64,000 nucleotides of DNA from Phycisphaerales bacterium (GTDB lineage Bacteria; Planctomycetota; Phycisphaerae; Phycisphaerales; SM1A02). A model generated the notes under the pieces. The model was given only the letters and a program-made list of their open reading frames with translations. It ran no database searches and was not told the DNA's origin. Each line of letters opens with the position of its first letter. Position 1 is the stretch's first letter. A program made the position numbers and the translations under genes. Shown here piece after piece: positions 18,049-25,920 of the stretch. The DNA lies in the NCBI GenBank assembly GCA_009691915.1, contig SIAD01000007.1:19929-83928 (forward strand). The letters run 5' to 3'.

Positions 18049-19740
18049 ATGACCCTGAGGAGCCAGTGGATCTGGGCAACGCTGCTGTTTGTGATCGTCG
18101 GTGTGGCGGTGCTCGGTGTACGGCCGATGGTTCCTCCAGACGAACCTCGCTACGGAATCATCGCAGCCGAGATGGCCGAGACGGGCCACTGGCTCTCGCT
18201 GAGGATGGCGGGATTCCACTACTACGAGAAGCCGCCCTTGGCATATTGGCTGATGGCTGCGAGTGTGTCGCTCTTCGGGGAGAACGCCTTTGCGCTGCGG
18301 CTGCCAGGGGCGTTCGCCACAGGAGTGACCGCGCTTGTCACGGGCCTTCTATGTGCGCGGATGACTGCGCGACGCGAACTTGGCCCCGTGGCTTTCGCGG
18401 TGCAAGCAACGACGATCGGTCCAGCCGTGCTGGGAACGGTCGCAACGATCGATCCGATCTTCACGATGTGGATCACCCTGTCCCTCGCCTCGCTTTACGC
18501 CGCGCTTTCGAGCCGTGGGAGAGTGCGCCTCATAGCCCTTGTGGGCGCTGGGGCCGCGGCGGGACTGGCGTTCCTGACCAAGGGAGCGCTCGGCGTGGCG
18601 ATTCCCGCCGTAGCCGGCGCCGGATTCCTGAGTTGGGAGCGGCGCTGGCGGGATCTGCTGATCATGCCGTGGATCCCGCTGCTGGCAGCCGCCGCAGTGG
18701 TGGCACCATTCGCGCTCGCTCTCCACAGGGCGGAGCCGGGATTCTGGGAGTACTTCCTGGTTGTCGAGCACTGGCGACGCTTCACCCAACCCGACTCCAA
18801 CCAGCACGCCGAGCCGGCGTGGTTCCTCGTGGCAGCGCTCCCCGTCCTTGGCGTCATGTGGACGCTGATGTGGTGGCAGGCGGGGAAGGGGATTGCGCGC
18901 GTGGCTGCGTCGCGCACTGCCGTTCGATTTGCCGCGGCGTGGATTTTCTTCGCGCTGACCATCCTCTCGCTGAGCCTAGGGAAGGTGCCTACCTACATCC
19001 TGCCTCTGTTCCCGGCGGTCTCGATCCTGGTGACGATCGGTCTCGCCCAGGCGCATGACGCGGGTATCGTCGCGGGCGCGCCATCCCACACCGTCGGGCG
19101 GTGGATCCTCTGTGTGCTCGGCGCGGGCGCACTGGCACTAGCGATCTTCGGGACGCAGTGGCTCGGAGCGGAGACGCTGTGGGCGTCATCGGAAACGATT
19201 CGCTGGTCGGCGCTGGCCACCGCACTCTTCGCCTGGGCGGTCATCGATCGGTGGAGCTCTCGGGCGGCCACTACTGCTTCCTGGCTGCTGCGCGCGGCAA
19301 CGGCACCGGTGGCAGTCATCGCGCTGATCCCCGCGCTCTTTCCGACCGCAGGGATCCGCACTTCGGCGATCCCGTGGCGGATACTCGCGGAAAACGCCAC
19401 GGCGATCCGAACGGCCGAGTCCATCCTGTCTACCTCGCAGATGGCTCACTGTGTCAGCTGGACGACTGGTCGACGGGATCTCATGATCGTCGGCTACCCG
19501 AGCGAATTCGACAACGAGCTAGCGATCCCCGACGAGGCCGCGCGGCTCTTGACCCTCGAAGAAGCCATCGAGCGCGTCCGCACGGCGACGGCAAGGAGCG
19601 AGTCTGTCGCGCTTGTCGTACTACCCTCCGAGGCCGCGACGGCTGAGCGCGCGGCGGGTATTCCCGCACCGACGACGCGTGCCATCGACGGAGATGTTGC
19701 GATCCTCGTCTGGTCGGGCGCGTCCAAGGGGATTCCATGA
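18049..19740 (+). CDS. arnT: Lipid A 4-amino-4-deoxy-L-arabinosyltransferase ArnT (GT83/PMT family)
   Basis: 563 aa (E. coli ArnT 550). About 12 membrane helices. The first periplasmic loop contains the catalytic-type motif VPPDEPRYGIIAAEMAETG followed by FHYYEKPPLAYWL, as in ArnT. The C-terminal 120 residues form a soluble domain. It transfers L-Ara4N from undecaprenyl phosphate to a lipid A phosphate on the periplasmic face. The start is 12 nt after arnD and the stop overlaps the next gene (ATGA). No ArnE/ArnF flippase gene follows. A different acceptor glycolipid cannot be excluded from sequence. Confidence 0.88.
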   Translation: MTLRSQWIWATLLFVIVGVAVLGVRPMVPPDEPRYGIIAAEMAETGHWLSLRMAGFHYYEKPPLAYWLMAASVSLFGENAFALRLPGAFATGVTALVTGLLCARMTARRELGPVAFAVQATTIGPAVLGTVATIDPIFTMWITLSLASLYAALSSRGRVRLIALVGAGAAAGLAFLTKGALGVAIPAVAGAGFLSWERRWRDLLIMPWIPLLAAAAVVAPFALALHRAEPGFWEYFLVVEHWRRFTQPDSNQHAEPAWFLVAALPVLGVMWTLMWWQAGKGIARVAASRTAVRFAAAWIFFALTILSLSLGKVPTYILPLFPAVSILVTIGLAQAHDAGIVAGAPSHTVGRWILCVLGAGALALAIFGTQWLGAETLWASSETIRWSALATALFAWAVIDRWSSRAATTASWLLRAATAPVAVIALIPALFPTAGIRTSAIPWRILAENATAIRTAESILSTSQMAHCVSWTTGRRDLMIVGYPSEFDNELAIPDEAARLLTLEEAIERVRTATARSESVALVVLPSEAATAERAAGIPAPTTRAIDGDVAILVWSGASKGIP

Positions 19741-20321
19741 ACGACATAGACACTCGCGAGCCGGTCATCGTAGTTTCAGGATTGCCGCGCTCGGGCACCA
19801 GTATGGCGATGCAGATGCTGCAGGCCGGGGGAATCGCGGTCATGACCGACGCGCGCCGCACGCCCGACCTCGACAATCCCCGTGGCTACCTCGAATTCGA
19901 GCGAGTGAAGCAGCTCAAGTCCGACAAGTCGTGGCTTGCGGATGCTCAGGGCAAGGCTGTCAAGGTGATCCATCTCCTCGTCATGGAACTCCCGGAAGAC
20001 CGTCGGTATCGCGTGATTTTCATGCGCCGCGACCTGCGAGAGGTGGTGCGCTCGCAGGCGGTCATGCTGGAGCGCAGCGGCAAGGCGGGGGGCGCGCTGG
20101 CTCCGCAGCGGATGATGGCGTTGTACGAACAGCAACTGCAGTCGGTGTTCACGTGGCTTGCCGCCCGGCCCGGTTTCGAGGTTCTCGAACTCGATCACGC
20201 GGCGTGTCTCGCGGATCCCCGTTCTGCCGCGGCCCAGATCAATGCGTTCCTCGGGGGGACGCTCAACGAGTCGGCGATGGTCGCGGCGGTTGATCCGTCG
20301 CTGCACCGAAACAAGACCTAG
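19737..20321 (+). CDS. Small sulfotransferase-family protein
   Basis: 194 aa, coupled to arnT by an ATGA overlap. The N-terminus has the PAPS-binding 5'-PSB loop VVSGLPRSGTSMAMQML, as in sulfotransferases, and YRVIFMRRDLREVVRSQ resembles the 3'-phosphate-binding segment. It is shorter than typical carbohydrate sulfotransferases (250-300 aa). The acceptor is unknown. Its place at the end of the arn operon suggests a cell-surface glycolipid or polysaccharide, but this is inference. Its last 4 bp overlap the convergent next gene. Confidence 0.7.
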   Translation: MNDIDTREPVIVVSGLPRSGTSMAMQMLQAGGIAVMTDARRTPDLDNPRGYLEFERVKQLKSDKSWLADAQGKAVKVIHLLVMELPEDRRYRVIFMRRDLREVVRSQAVMLERSGKAGGALAPQRMMALYEQQLQSVFTWLAARPGFEVLELDHAACLADPRSAAAQINAFLGGTLNESAMVAAVDPSLHRNKT

Positions 20322-22387
20322 GTCTTGAGAAGCGACGCCGCAAAGGCGGCCGGACCCCAGAGTTCGGCTGGTGGCGGCGGAAGAGTCGCATCGGCCATGA
20401 GCTTCGCGACCGCTTCGCTGTGGGCGGCGGCTTTCGCAGAATCCCCCTCGGCCTCCGCGAGAGTCACGAGGAACCGGTGCGCGTCGACGAGCCCTGGTCG
20501 CATTGCCACGGCATGGCCAAACGACTGGATCGCGTGGGCATGGTCGCCGAGCCACGCCAGCGCCACGCCAAGCAAGTCGTGCGCCTCCGGGGTCAGGTGC
20601 CGCTTCTCGCACGCATCGAGGCAGTGTTCGACGGCCTCATCCCAACACTTGTCATGGAGCGCGATCCGCGCCAGCCCAACACTCGGCCGTGGTTCCTTCG
20701 CGTCGTGAGCCTTCGCGCGCTCATAGTGCGCGGCTGCCTCCCGGTTCTGCCCCAAGAGCGAGCGCAGGTCCCCCCACGCCAAGGCGAGATCGGGGCGCGC
20801 AGGAGTGCTTCGCTCAAGGAGGTCGGCGAGTCGCCGTGCCTCGTCCAGCTGTCCTGACTGGGCCAGCGATGCCACGAGTTGGATTCCGACTTCGGCGTTC
20901 TCCCGGTGCCGCTGATGAAACGGCGTGAGAAGTGCGACGGCCCGGGAGTGCTCGCGCAATGCAAGGAGACAGTTCCCGAGATTCACGACGAACCGGCTCT
21001 CGTCGGGGTTGTCCTTGACGAGCTGCTCGAGGATCGGCACCGCGAGCGCAGGTCTCGCCGTCGACATGTATACGACCGCCAGATTCGCCTGCGACTCACG
21101 GCGGGCCAGCGCGATCGACGCCTGCACATTCCCCTCGAGTGAGGGCATATAGCCGAGATCAATGAGCTGCTTGAGTGCGTCGGCGGACTCGAAGGGATCC
21201 TGCCGACCGTCGGCAGGGTGCATCCCGCACTCCCCATCAACTGCATCCCAGCTTGGGATCTCTCGGCGTTCATACGATCCGGCCAATGCCTCCGCTAGAA
21301 CGCGACCGTCCATGTCCTGTCCGACACTGAGACCCAGCAGGGCGAGCGCAGTGGGAGTGATGGCAAGTAGCGTCGGCGAGTGAACCGTCGCCCCCTGCGC
21401 CACTCCCGGCCCGGACATGACGAGGACGCCGAAGGGTCGGTGCCAGCTCGCCTCGACGGCTGCGCGGTCAAGGGGATCAAGATTCCGTGTCACCGGCCGC
21501 TCCAAACCGGAGTGGAATCCGTGGTCGGAGAGGAGCAGAACCGTCGTGTCTGCACCGGCCGCGGCGAGGAGCTCCCCGAGGGCATGATCGTGCGCCTCAT
21601 ACACCCTCGGCATGACCTCGGCGTAGAGGCGGGCATCGTCCTTGGAGACATGGGCCATCCGCGGAGGGAAGTATTCCATGAAGTGATGGCCCACGGTGTC
21701 GATCGTCTCGTAGAAGACCATCGTGCAGTCCCACTCTCGATTGGTATTGAGCACTTCCAGCGCGGCGCCGTGGACAGTGCGCATCCGTGCCAGTTGCTTG
21801 GCGAGTGTCTGCGGCCGAGTGTCGTCCGACCGTGTCTGGGAGATCGCGGGGATGAACTGGGAGATAGCGGTCCTCGAGATGTCGCGGACACCCACTCGCC
21901 GCGCCGCGATCCGCTCCGAGCAGGCCTCGGGATGAACGGTTCCCTGCTTGATGGGCCACGGGACGCCAGTCTTTCCAGGCTCGCCATCCTGGAAAAGGTT
22001 GGTGACGCAGACTCCCGAGATGGCCTCCGCCGGGTGTGACGCATACCAGGCGATCACATTGACTCGCATCTGCTCCTGCGTGAGGATGTTCCAGAGCGCC
22101 TTGGTACTGCGGGTTGTGCTCGAGCTGACGCGCAGGGCGTCGCCTTCGGGGGTGGGCTCGACGAAGTTCAGAATCCCGTGCTTGTCAGCGGTCTTGCCGG
22201 TCGCGATGGAGGACCAGAGCAGGGGAGAGAGCTTGGGTTCGAGCGTTGCGAGGTCGGCTCGGACCCCGGCCTCAATGAGCCGCTTCAGGTTGGGCATCTT
22301 CCCACGAGCCAGAATGGCGTCGATGAGGATCCAGTCTGCGGCATCCCAACCGACGATCAGGAGTTTCTTTGCGCGCCGTGTCACCAT
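20318..22387 (-). CDS. Type I phosphodiesterase/alkaline-phosphatase-superfamily protein with C-terminal TPRs
   Basis: 689 aa. Residues 8-400 are an alkaline-phosphatase-like hydrolase: LLIVGWDAADWILIDAI supplies the first metal Asp, LSPLLWSSIATGKTADKHGI carries the nucleophile-region Ser/Thr, YETIDTVGHHFMEYF and VLLLSDHGFHSG carry later metal ligands. Residues about 420-660 are TPR repeats (for example ANLAVVYMSTARPALAVPIL, MRPGLVDAHRFLVTLAEAEG). No signal peptide is apparent. The family cleaves phosphodiester or phosphate-ester bonds, but the substrate is unknown. It is convergent with the sulfotransferase-like gene. Confidence 0.75.
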   Translation of the reverse strand: MVTRRAKKLLIVGWDAADWILIDAILARGKMPNLKRLIEAGVRADLATLEPKLSPLLWSSIATGKTADKHGILNFVEPTPEGDALRVSSSTTRSTKALWNILTQEQMRVNVIAWYASHPAEAISGVCVTNLFQDGEPGKTGVPWPIKQGTVHPEACSERIAARRVGVRDISRTAISQFIPAISQTRSDDTRPQTLAKQLARMRTVHGAALEVLNTNREWDCTMVFYETIDTVGHHFMEYFPPRMAHVSKDDARLYAEVMPRVYEAHDHALGELLAAAGADTTVLLLSDHGFHSGLERPVTRNLDPLDRAAVEASWHRPFGVLVMSGPGVAQGATVHSPTLLAITPTALALLGLSVGQDMDGRVLAEALAGSYERREIPSWDAVDGECGMHPADGRQDPFESADALKQLIDLGYMPSLEGNVQASIALARRESQANLAVVYMSTARPALAVPILEQLVKDNPDESRFVVNLGNCLLALREHSRAVALLTPFHQRHRENAEVGIQLVASLAQSGQLDEARRLADLLERSTPARPDLALAWGDLRSLLGQNREAAAHYERAKAHDAKEPRPSVGLARIALHDKCWDEAVEHCLDACEKRHLTPEAHDLLGVALAWLGDHAHAIQSFGHAVAMRPGLVDAHRFLVTLAEAEGDSAKAAAHSEAVAKLMADATLPPPPAELWGPAAFAASLLKT

Positions 22388-22401
22388 TACACACGGATCC
22401 T

Positions 22402-22434
22402 AGAAAAAACCCCTCGGCGTAGGGCCGAGGGGTT
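22402..22434 (-). terminator. Rho-independent terminator of the dockerin-type secreted protein gene
   Basis: A perfect 11-bp inverted repeat (arms 22408-22418 and 22424-22434, 5-nt loop) is followed on the minus strand by a run of six T. It lies 28 bp past the stop codon of the gene ending at 22462. Confidence 0.88.
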
Positions 22435-22461
22435 GAATGTCAATCGTGCGAAGACGGGCCG

Positions 22462-23205
22462 TTACGGGCAGGTGCCCCAGCCCGAGAGGATGACCGCCAT
22501 GTCGAGGCCGTCAGTCGTTCCGTCGCTATTCAAGTCACCTGACGCGGTTCCCCAGCCCGAGAGGATGACTGCCATGTCAAGCCCGTCGCGGAACCCGTCG
22601 AGATTGAAGTCGCCGCTGCACGCTGGTGGCGGAGGAGGGCCGACATCGCCGGCATTGATCGTTACACCTGCCACATCATTCCACGCGTACTCGACAAGCG
22701 TACGAGTCGCGGCGTTCGCGCCGATCGACATTCGTGCCCAGCCGTAGTGGGTGAGACCATCAGCTGCGAGGAACTTGAATCCAAAGATTCCAGTTGAATT
22801 GGCGGTCCATTGACCGACGAGGGTTCCGATCGTTGCATTCGAACTTCCGTAGAAGAACGATGCAGCGCCGATAGCGGTTCTTGCAGCGATGTTTGTGCGG
22901 GAAGTGCTAGTTCCAGCGCCTGGATTGCGCATGTAACCAGTTCCCGTCGCCGCATAGAGCGAGACGCCAGTTAATGAAGTTCCATAGGGATTGACATCCC
23001 AACCTGGTACCCCTGATCCCGGGCCATTGAGATACTGCCCAGTCTGGCAGTTGACGTACAGCCCATCAATGTTCGCCTGGATGACGACATTGATCACACC
23101 GCTGTGAACGACTGCGGCGTCGGATTGCGAAGCCGTTGCGACTGTCGCCATGGCGGCAGCACACACCGAAAAGTGACCTAGAAGTCTCTGAGAACGAGTT
23201 TTCAT
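22462..23205 (-). CDS. Secreted protein with C-terminal paired dockerin-like repeats
   Basis: 247 aa from the ATG at 23205, chosen because a strong ribosome-binding site (GAGGAGAAGG) lies just upstream; the frame opens at 23250. A signal peptide (LLGHFSVCAAAMATVATASQ) precedes a beta-rich core. The C-terminus holds two EF-hand/dockerin-like units, GDFNLDGFRDGLDMAVILSG and GDLNSDGTTDGLDMAVILSG, each followed by WGT, ending in Cys-Pro. This is the planctomycete GC-type dockerin sorting tail. The core is nearly identical in part to that of the next gene upstream. Lower GC than its neighbours and its own terminator suggest an independent, well-expressed unit. Function of the core is unknown. Confidence 0.75.
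   Translation of the reverse strand: MKTRSQRLLGHFSVCAAAMATVATASQSDAAVVHSGVINVVIQANIDGLYVNCQTGQYLNGPGSGVPGWDVNPYGTSLTGVSLYAATGTGYMRNPGAGTSTSRTNIAARTAIGAASFFYGSSNATIGTLVGQWTANSTGIFGFKFLAADGLTHYGWARMSIGANAATRTLVEYAWNDVAGVTINAGDVGPPPPPACSGDFNLDGFRDGLDMAVILSGWGTASGDLNSDGTTDGLDMAVILSGWGTCP
22771..23001. repeat. 231-bp near-identical tract, copy 1
   Basis: Matches 23603-23833 base for base except for four substitutions, with no indel. It lies inside the core of the dockerin-tailed gene. Confidence 0.95.
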
Positions 23206-23327
23206 TGAACCTTCTCCTCGCGGCTTTGCCGCAATGCGCTTGTTTCCCACTTGTGTAAAACTGCTTTGCCGTCGCAGCAGTAATAGCCGCTAAACGAGCG
23301 TATACAACCCTTGCCCCTCTTCAACTT

Positions 23328-23361
23328 AAAAAAAACATCGGCGGCCACGGGGCCGCCGATG
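23328..23361 (-). terminator. Rho-independent terminator of the PEP-CTERM-type secreted protein gene
   Basis: A perfect 11-bp inverted repeat (arms 23336-23346 and 23351-23361, 4-nt loop) is followed on the minus strand by a run of eight T. It lies about 50 bp past the stop codon of the gene ending at 23411 and insulates the two paralogues. Confidence 0.9.
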
Positions 23362-23410
23362 GAGTTTCAAATCGTGATCTGCGTCCTAAAGCCGCAGAAT
23401 TGAGTCAGAA

Positions 23411-24025
23411 TCAGGCGCGTCGACGACGGTTGATGAGACCTGCGAGACCGAGAAGCGCAACCGCTCCAGGGGCTGGAGCTCCAGCGGCAATCGTTGTAGC
23501 AGCGGTTGACTCAAATCCATAGTCCACGATCGTGCGCGTTGCTGCGTTGGCACCGATGGCGAGACGCATCCAACCGTAATGGGTCAAATTGTCTGCGGCT
23601 ACGAACTTGAATCCAAAGATTCCAGTTGAATTGGCGGTCCATTGACCGACGAGGGTTCCGATCGTTGCATTCGAACTTCCGTAGAAGAACGATGCAGCGC
23701 CGATAGCGGTTCCTGCAGCGATGTTTGTGCGGGAAGTGCTAGTTCCAGCGCCAGGATTGCGCATGTAACCAGTTCCCACCGCCGCATAGAGCGAGACGCC
23801 AGTTAATGAAGTTCCATAGGGATTGACATCCCATCCAGGAACTCCCGCGCCTGCGCCGGCGAGATACTGCCCGGTTTGAACATTCATGTAAATGCCGTCA
23901 ATGTTGGCGGGAACCACGATGTTGACAACGCCGCTGTAGACAACGACTGCATCCGCAGACGCGACCACGGCCACGGCCGCCGCTGCAGCAACGAAGTGCT
24001 TGTTCAGACGATTCGAGATACTCAT
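23411..24025 (-). CDS. Secreted protein with PEP-CTERM-like sorting tail (paralogue of downstream gene)
   Basis: 204 aa from the ATG at 24025 (GGAG upstream). The signal peptide is HFVAAAAAVAVVASADA. The core aligns throughout with that of the dockerin-tailed neighbour (YGTSLTGVSLYAA, TIGTLVGQWTANSTGIFGFK). The end is different: APAPGAVALLGLAGLINRRRR, a PEP-CTERM-like element of Pro-containing linker, hydrophobic helix and basic cluster. Such tails are recognised by exosortase-type sorting. The core function is unknown. Confidence 0.78.
   Translation of the reverse strand: MSISNRLNKHFVAAAAAVAVVASADAVVVYSGVVNIVVPANIDGIYMNVQTGQYLAGAGAGVPGWDVNPYGTSLTGVSLYAAVGTGYMRNPGAGTSTSRTNIAAGTAIGAASFFYGSSNATIGTLVGQWTANSTGIFGFKFVAADNLTHYGWMRLAIGANAATRTIVDYGFESTAATTIAAGAPAPGAVALLGLAGLINRRRRA
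23603..23833. repeat. 231-bp near-identical tract, copy 2
   Basis: Partner of 22771-23001 (227 of 231 positions identical by eye). It lies inside the PEP-CTERM-tailed paralogue. Confidence 0.95.
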
Positions 24026-24136
24026 TGGTTTCTCCACAAGAAAGGGACTAGAACTTGGAGCATCAGTTACGGGGTTAGGGACCCGCAAATGAAGGTGCTC
24101 GGAGAACTCCCGAACACGCAGTTACTGTGACTCGGA

Positions 24137-24166
24137 ATTGTGGGGACGCAAGTTGGTCTCCACAAT
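24137..24166 (-). terminator. Hairpin between anti-sigma candidate and secreted protein gene
   Basis: ATTGTGGGGAC (24137-24147) pairs with GTCTCCACAAT (24156-24166), one G-T pair in 11. It follows the stop of the leftward gene ending at 24198. No T-run follows on the minus strand, so it may be a weak terminator, an mRNA-end stabiliser, or a plus-strand structure. Confidence 0.35.
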
Positions 24167-24197
24167 AAAACGCCAAAAACCTGCGGTTGCGTCCAGC

Positions 24198-25292
24198 TCA
24201 GGGCCGGGGCTGAAATGCGCGCCCAGATGGCCGTCCGGCGGGCTGATTCGGCTTTGAAGGCCTGTTTTTTGCGTGAAACTCGGGTTCGAACCAGTCGGAG
24301 GTCTGCTGGAGTTGGCTCGATGGACGCCGAGAGGCCCCTTCGAGGAGCTCCAAGTTGATGCGCTTGGCAAATGGACCCATCCTCGCCCCCGACTGCGATC
24401 CTGCGTCGATCCACTCCAAATGGGCCCTGAGTACCTCATAGGTCTGTGCGTCCGCCACGACCATCGCATGTCGAGGTCCTGGAGTCCGTCCAGCCGTTCC
24501 CTTCCTCGTGAACGACACGGTCATCGTCGGGCGGTCGCCCGGCTGGCTCTCCATGGGTGAGGGTTCGAACGAGGTCGTGTACCCACGGTCGAGCTTCGCA
24601 AGCATCGACTCCAGCGTGAGTGGCTCAAGCTCAACGGACTCGCCCTGATCGATCACGCCGCCTGACTCGAGCGTCCCAAGAAACATCGGGAGATTGAGCT
24701 CGCGCATCGACTTCGCAGTGCGCACTTCGCCGTGGGGATCGATCAACCAGTAGACGGTTCCATTGAACCCGAAGTTCACCCGGAGACGGGGAGTCCGCGG
24801 CTTGGACTCATCGCCAGACTCATTGGGCGGCGGGGACGGTGGTTGGAAGGCAAGCATCCACCGGCCACCGGGCCCAAGGACGAGCTCGCCCGCGCGGCTG
24901 ACTCCCTTTGACGGAGAGTTCTCCAACTCCATTGTGATCCGGTAGGTGCGCACTCCCTCGCGGGCGGTCGCGCGAATCGACTCGAGCGCGGCGTACGCCC
25001 TGGAATCAGAGTCGGAGGGGACGAAGAACACCGCCAGCACGATCGCCGCGGCAATCCCGACCGAGCCGCCGATCCAGGCCACTCGTTGCCGGACGCGCAG
25101 GCGAAATCGGCCATTCTCCCGGCGAATTGTGTCAATCGCGCGATCGACGCGCCGCTGCACCCTCGCCGCCTCTCCCGGGAGGAGCAGCGCGAGCAGTCCA
25201 TGCACGACGGCACTGTCCGCGGCGACATGGTCCGGGGCGACATGGTCCGGGGCGCCATCGCTCTCGCGGGCGAAGGGATCTCTCTCGTTCAT
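24198..25292 (-). CDS. Candidate membrane anti-sigma factor (partner of ECF sigma at 25289-25864)
   Basis: 364 aa from the ATG at 25292 (GGAGG upstream; ATGA overlap with the sigma stop). The N-terminal 70 residues are cytoplasmic and charged, one membrane helix follows (GGSVGIAAAIVLAVFFVPS), and the remaining 270 residues are extracytoplasmic with a beta-rich pattern (GVRTYRITMELENS...GELVLGPGGRWMLAF) suggestive of a LolA/RseB-like domain. No zinc-binding HxxxCxxC anti-sigma motif is seen. Coupling to a sigma gene and the topology are the basis for the call. The C-terminal 60 residues are Pro/Ser/Gln-rich. Confidence 0.6.
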   Translation of the reverse strand: MNERDPFARESDGAPDHVAPDHVAADSAVVHGLLALLLPGEAARVQRRVDRAIDTIRRENGRFRLRVRQRVAWIGGSVGIAAAIVLAVFFVPSDSDSRAYAALESIRATAREGVRTYRITMELENSPSKGVSRAGELVLGPGGRWMLAFQPPSPPPNESGDESKPRTPRLRVNFGFNGTVYWLIDPHGEVRTAKSMRELNLPMFLGTLESGGVIDQGESVELEPLTLESMLAKLDRGYTTSFEPSPMESQPGDRPTMTVSFTRKGTAGRTPGPRHAMVVADAQTYEVLRAHLEWIDAGSQSGARMGPFAKRINLELLEGASRRPSSQLQQTSDWFEPEFHAKNRPSKPNQPAGRPSGRAFQPRP

Positions 25293-25864
25293 CGCGGCAC
25301 CTCCGTGGCTGGAACAAAGATGCTCTTCGCGCGCAGGCACTCGGCTAGGGCTAGGCGCGCGCGGTATAGCCGCTTGCGGAAGGTCTCGTCGTTGGTGGCA
25401 AGAGTCCGCGCCGCCGCGGTGGCGTCGAGCCCCCGGACATAGACGAGATCGACCGCCTCCCGCGCGTCCGGGGAAAGCCTTTCTATGCAGTCACGCAATG
25501 ATTCGAGGCGGTCAGCGAATGTGTCGCCGGGTGAGCCATTGATCCGATCGATTTGCTGATCGACCCGGCGCTGCAGAAGCTCGTCGAGGTGCGCCTTGTA
25601 GCGGCGATTCCCCCGGGCAGTATTCAGAATGTGGTTGCGGGCGATCCCCCTAAGCCAGGGGCCGAACGGGCGGGTCGCATCGAACTCCTCAATCCGCTGC
25701 CAGGCGGTGATGACGGTCTCCTGAAAGATGTCGTCGACCGCGGAGCGATCGAACGCGACCGCATGAATGAACGCGCTGAGCATCTCCGCGTGCTGCCTGA
25801 TCAAGATGTTGAAGAGGTTTTCCGCTCGCATGCCAGCCTGCAACGGTAGTTCGCCGCAGATCAT
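25289..25864 (-). CDS. ECF-family RNA polymerase sigma factor
   Basis: 191 aa from the ATG at 25864. This start was chosen because its N-terminus (MICGELPLQAG...LFNIL) lines up with that of the second sigma in the window (MTCEMTLRREPS...FEIL); 25831 and 25897 are alternatives. Region 2 is seen in AVDDIFQETVITAWQRIEEF and FGPWLRGIARNHI, region 4 in CIERLSPDAREAVDLVYVRG and the helix-turn-helix TAAARTLATNDETFRKRLYR. It directs RNA polymerase to a stress or envelope regulon, held inactive by the coupled membrane protein until a signal arrives (inferred from the family). Confidence 0.88.
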   Translation of the reverse strand: MICGELPLQAGMRAENLFNILIRQHAEMLSAFIHAVAFDRSAVDDIFQETVITAWQRIEEFDATRPFGPWLRGIARNHILNTARGNRRYKAHLDELLQRRVDQQIDRINGSPGDTFADRLESLRDCIERLSPDAREAVDLVYVRGLDATAAARTLATNDETFRKRLYRARLALAECLRAKSIFVPATEVPR

Positions 25865-25920
25865 CCCGGGGGGACACCGACTGGGTCGAAGTAGCATCGC
25901 CCGCCCGGAGACGGGAGGCC

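Noticed and set aside
12878..20321. Genomic-island call for the arn operon because it follows a tRNA gene
   Set aside because: No integrase, attachment-site repeat of the tRNA 3' end, or composition break is seen at the right border.
23206..23327. Search for an RNA gene or riboswitch in the gap upstream of the dockerin-tailed gene
   Set aside because: Only a possible promoter (TTGTAT / TATTAC) and the neighbour's terminator were seen; no convincing conserved RNA fold.
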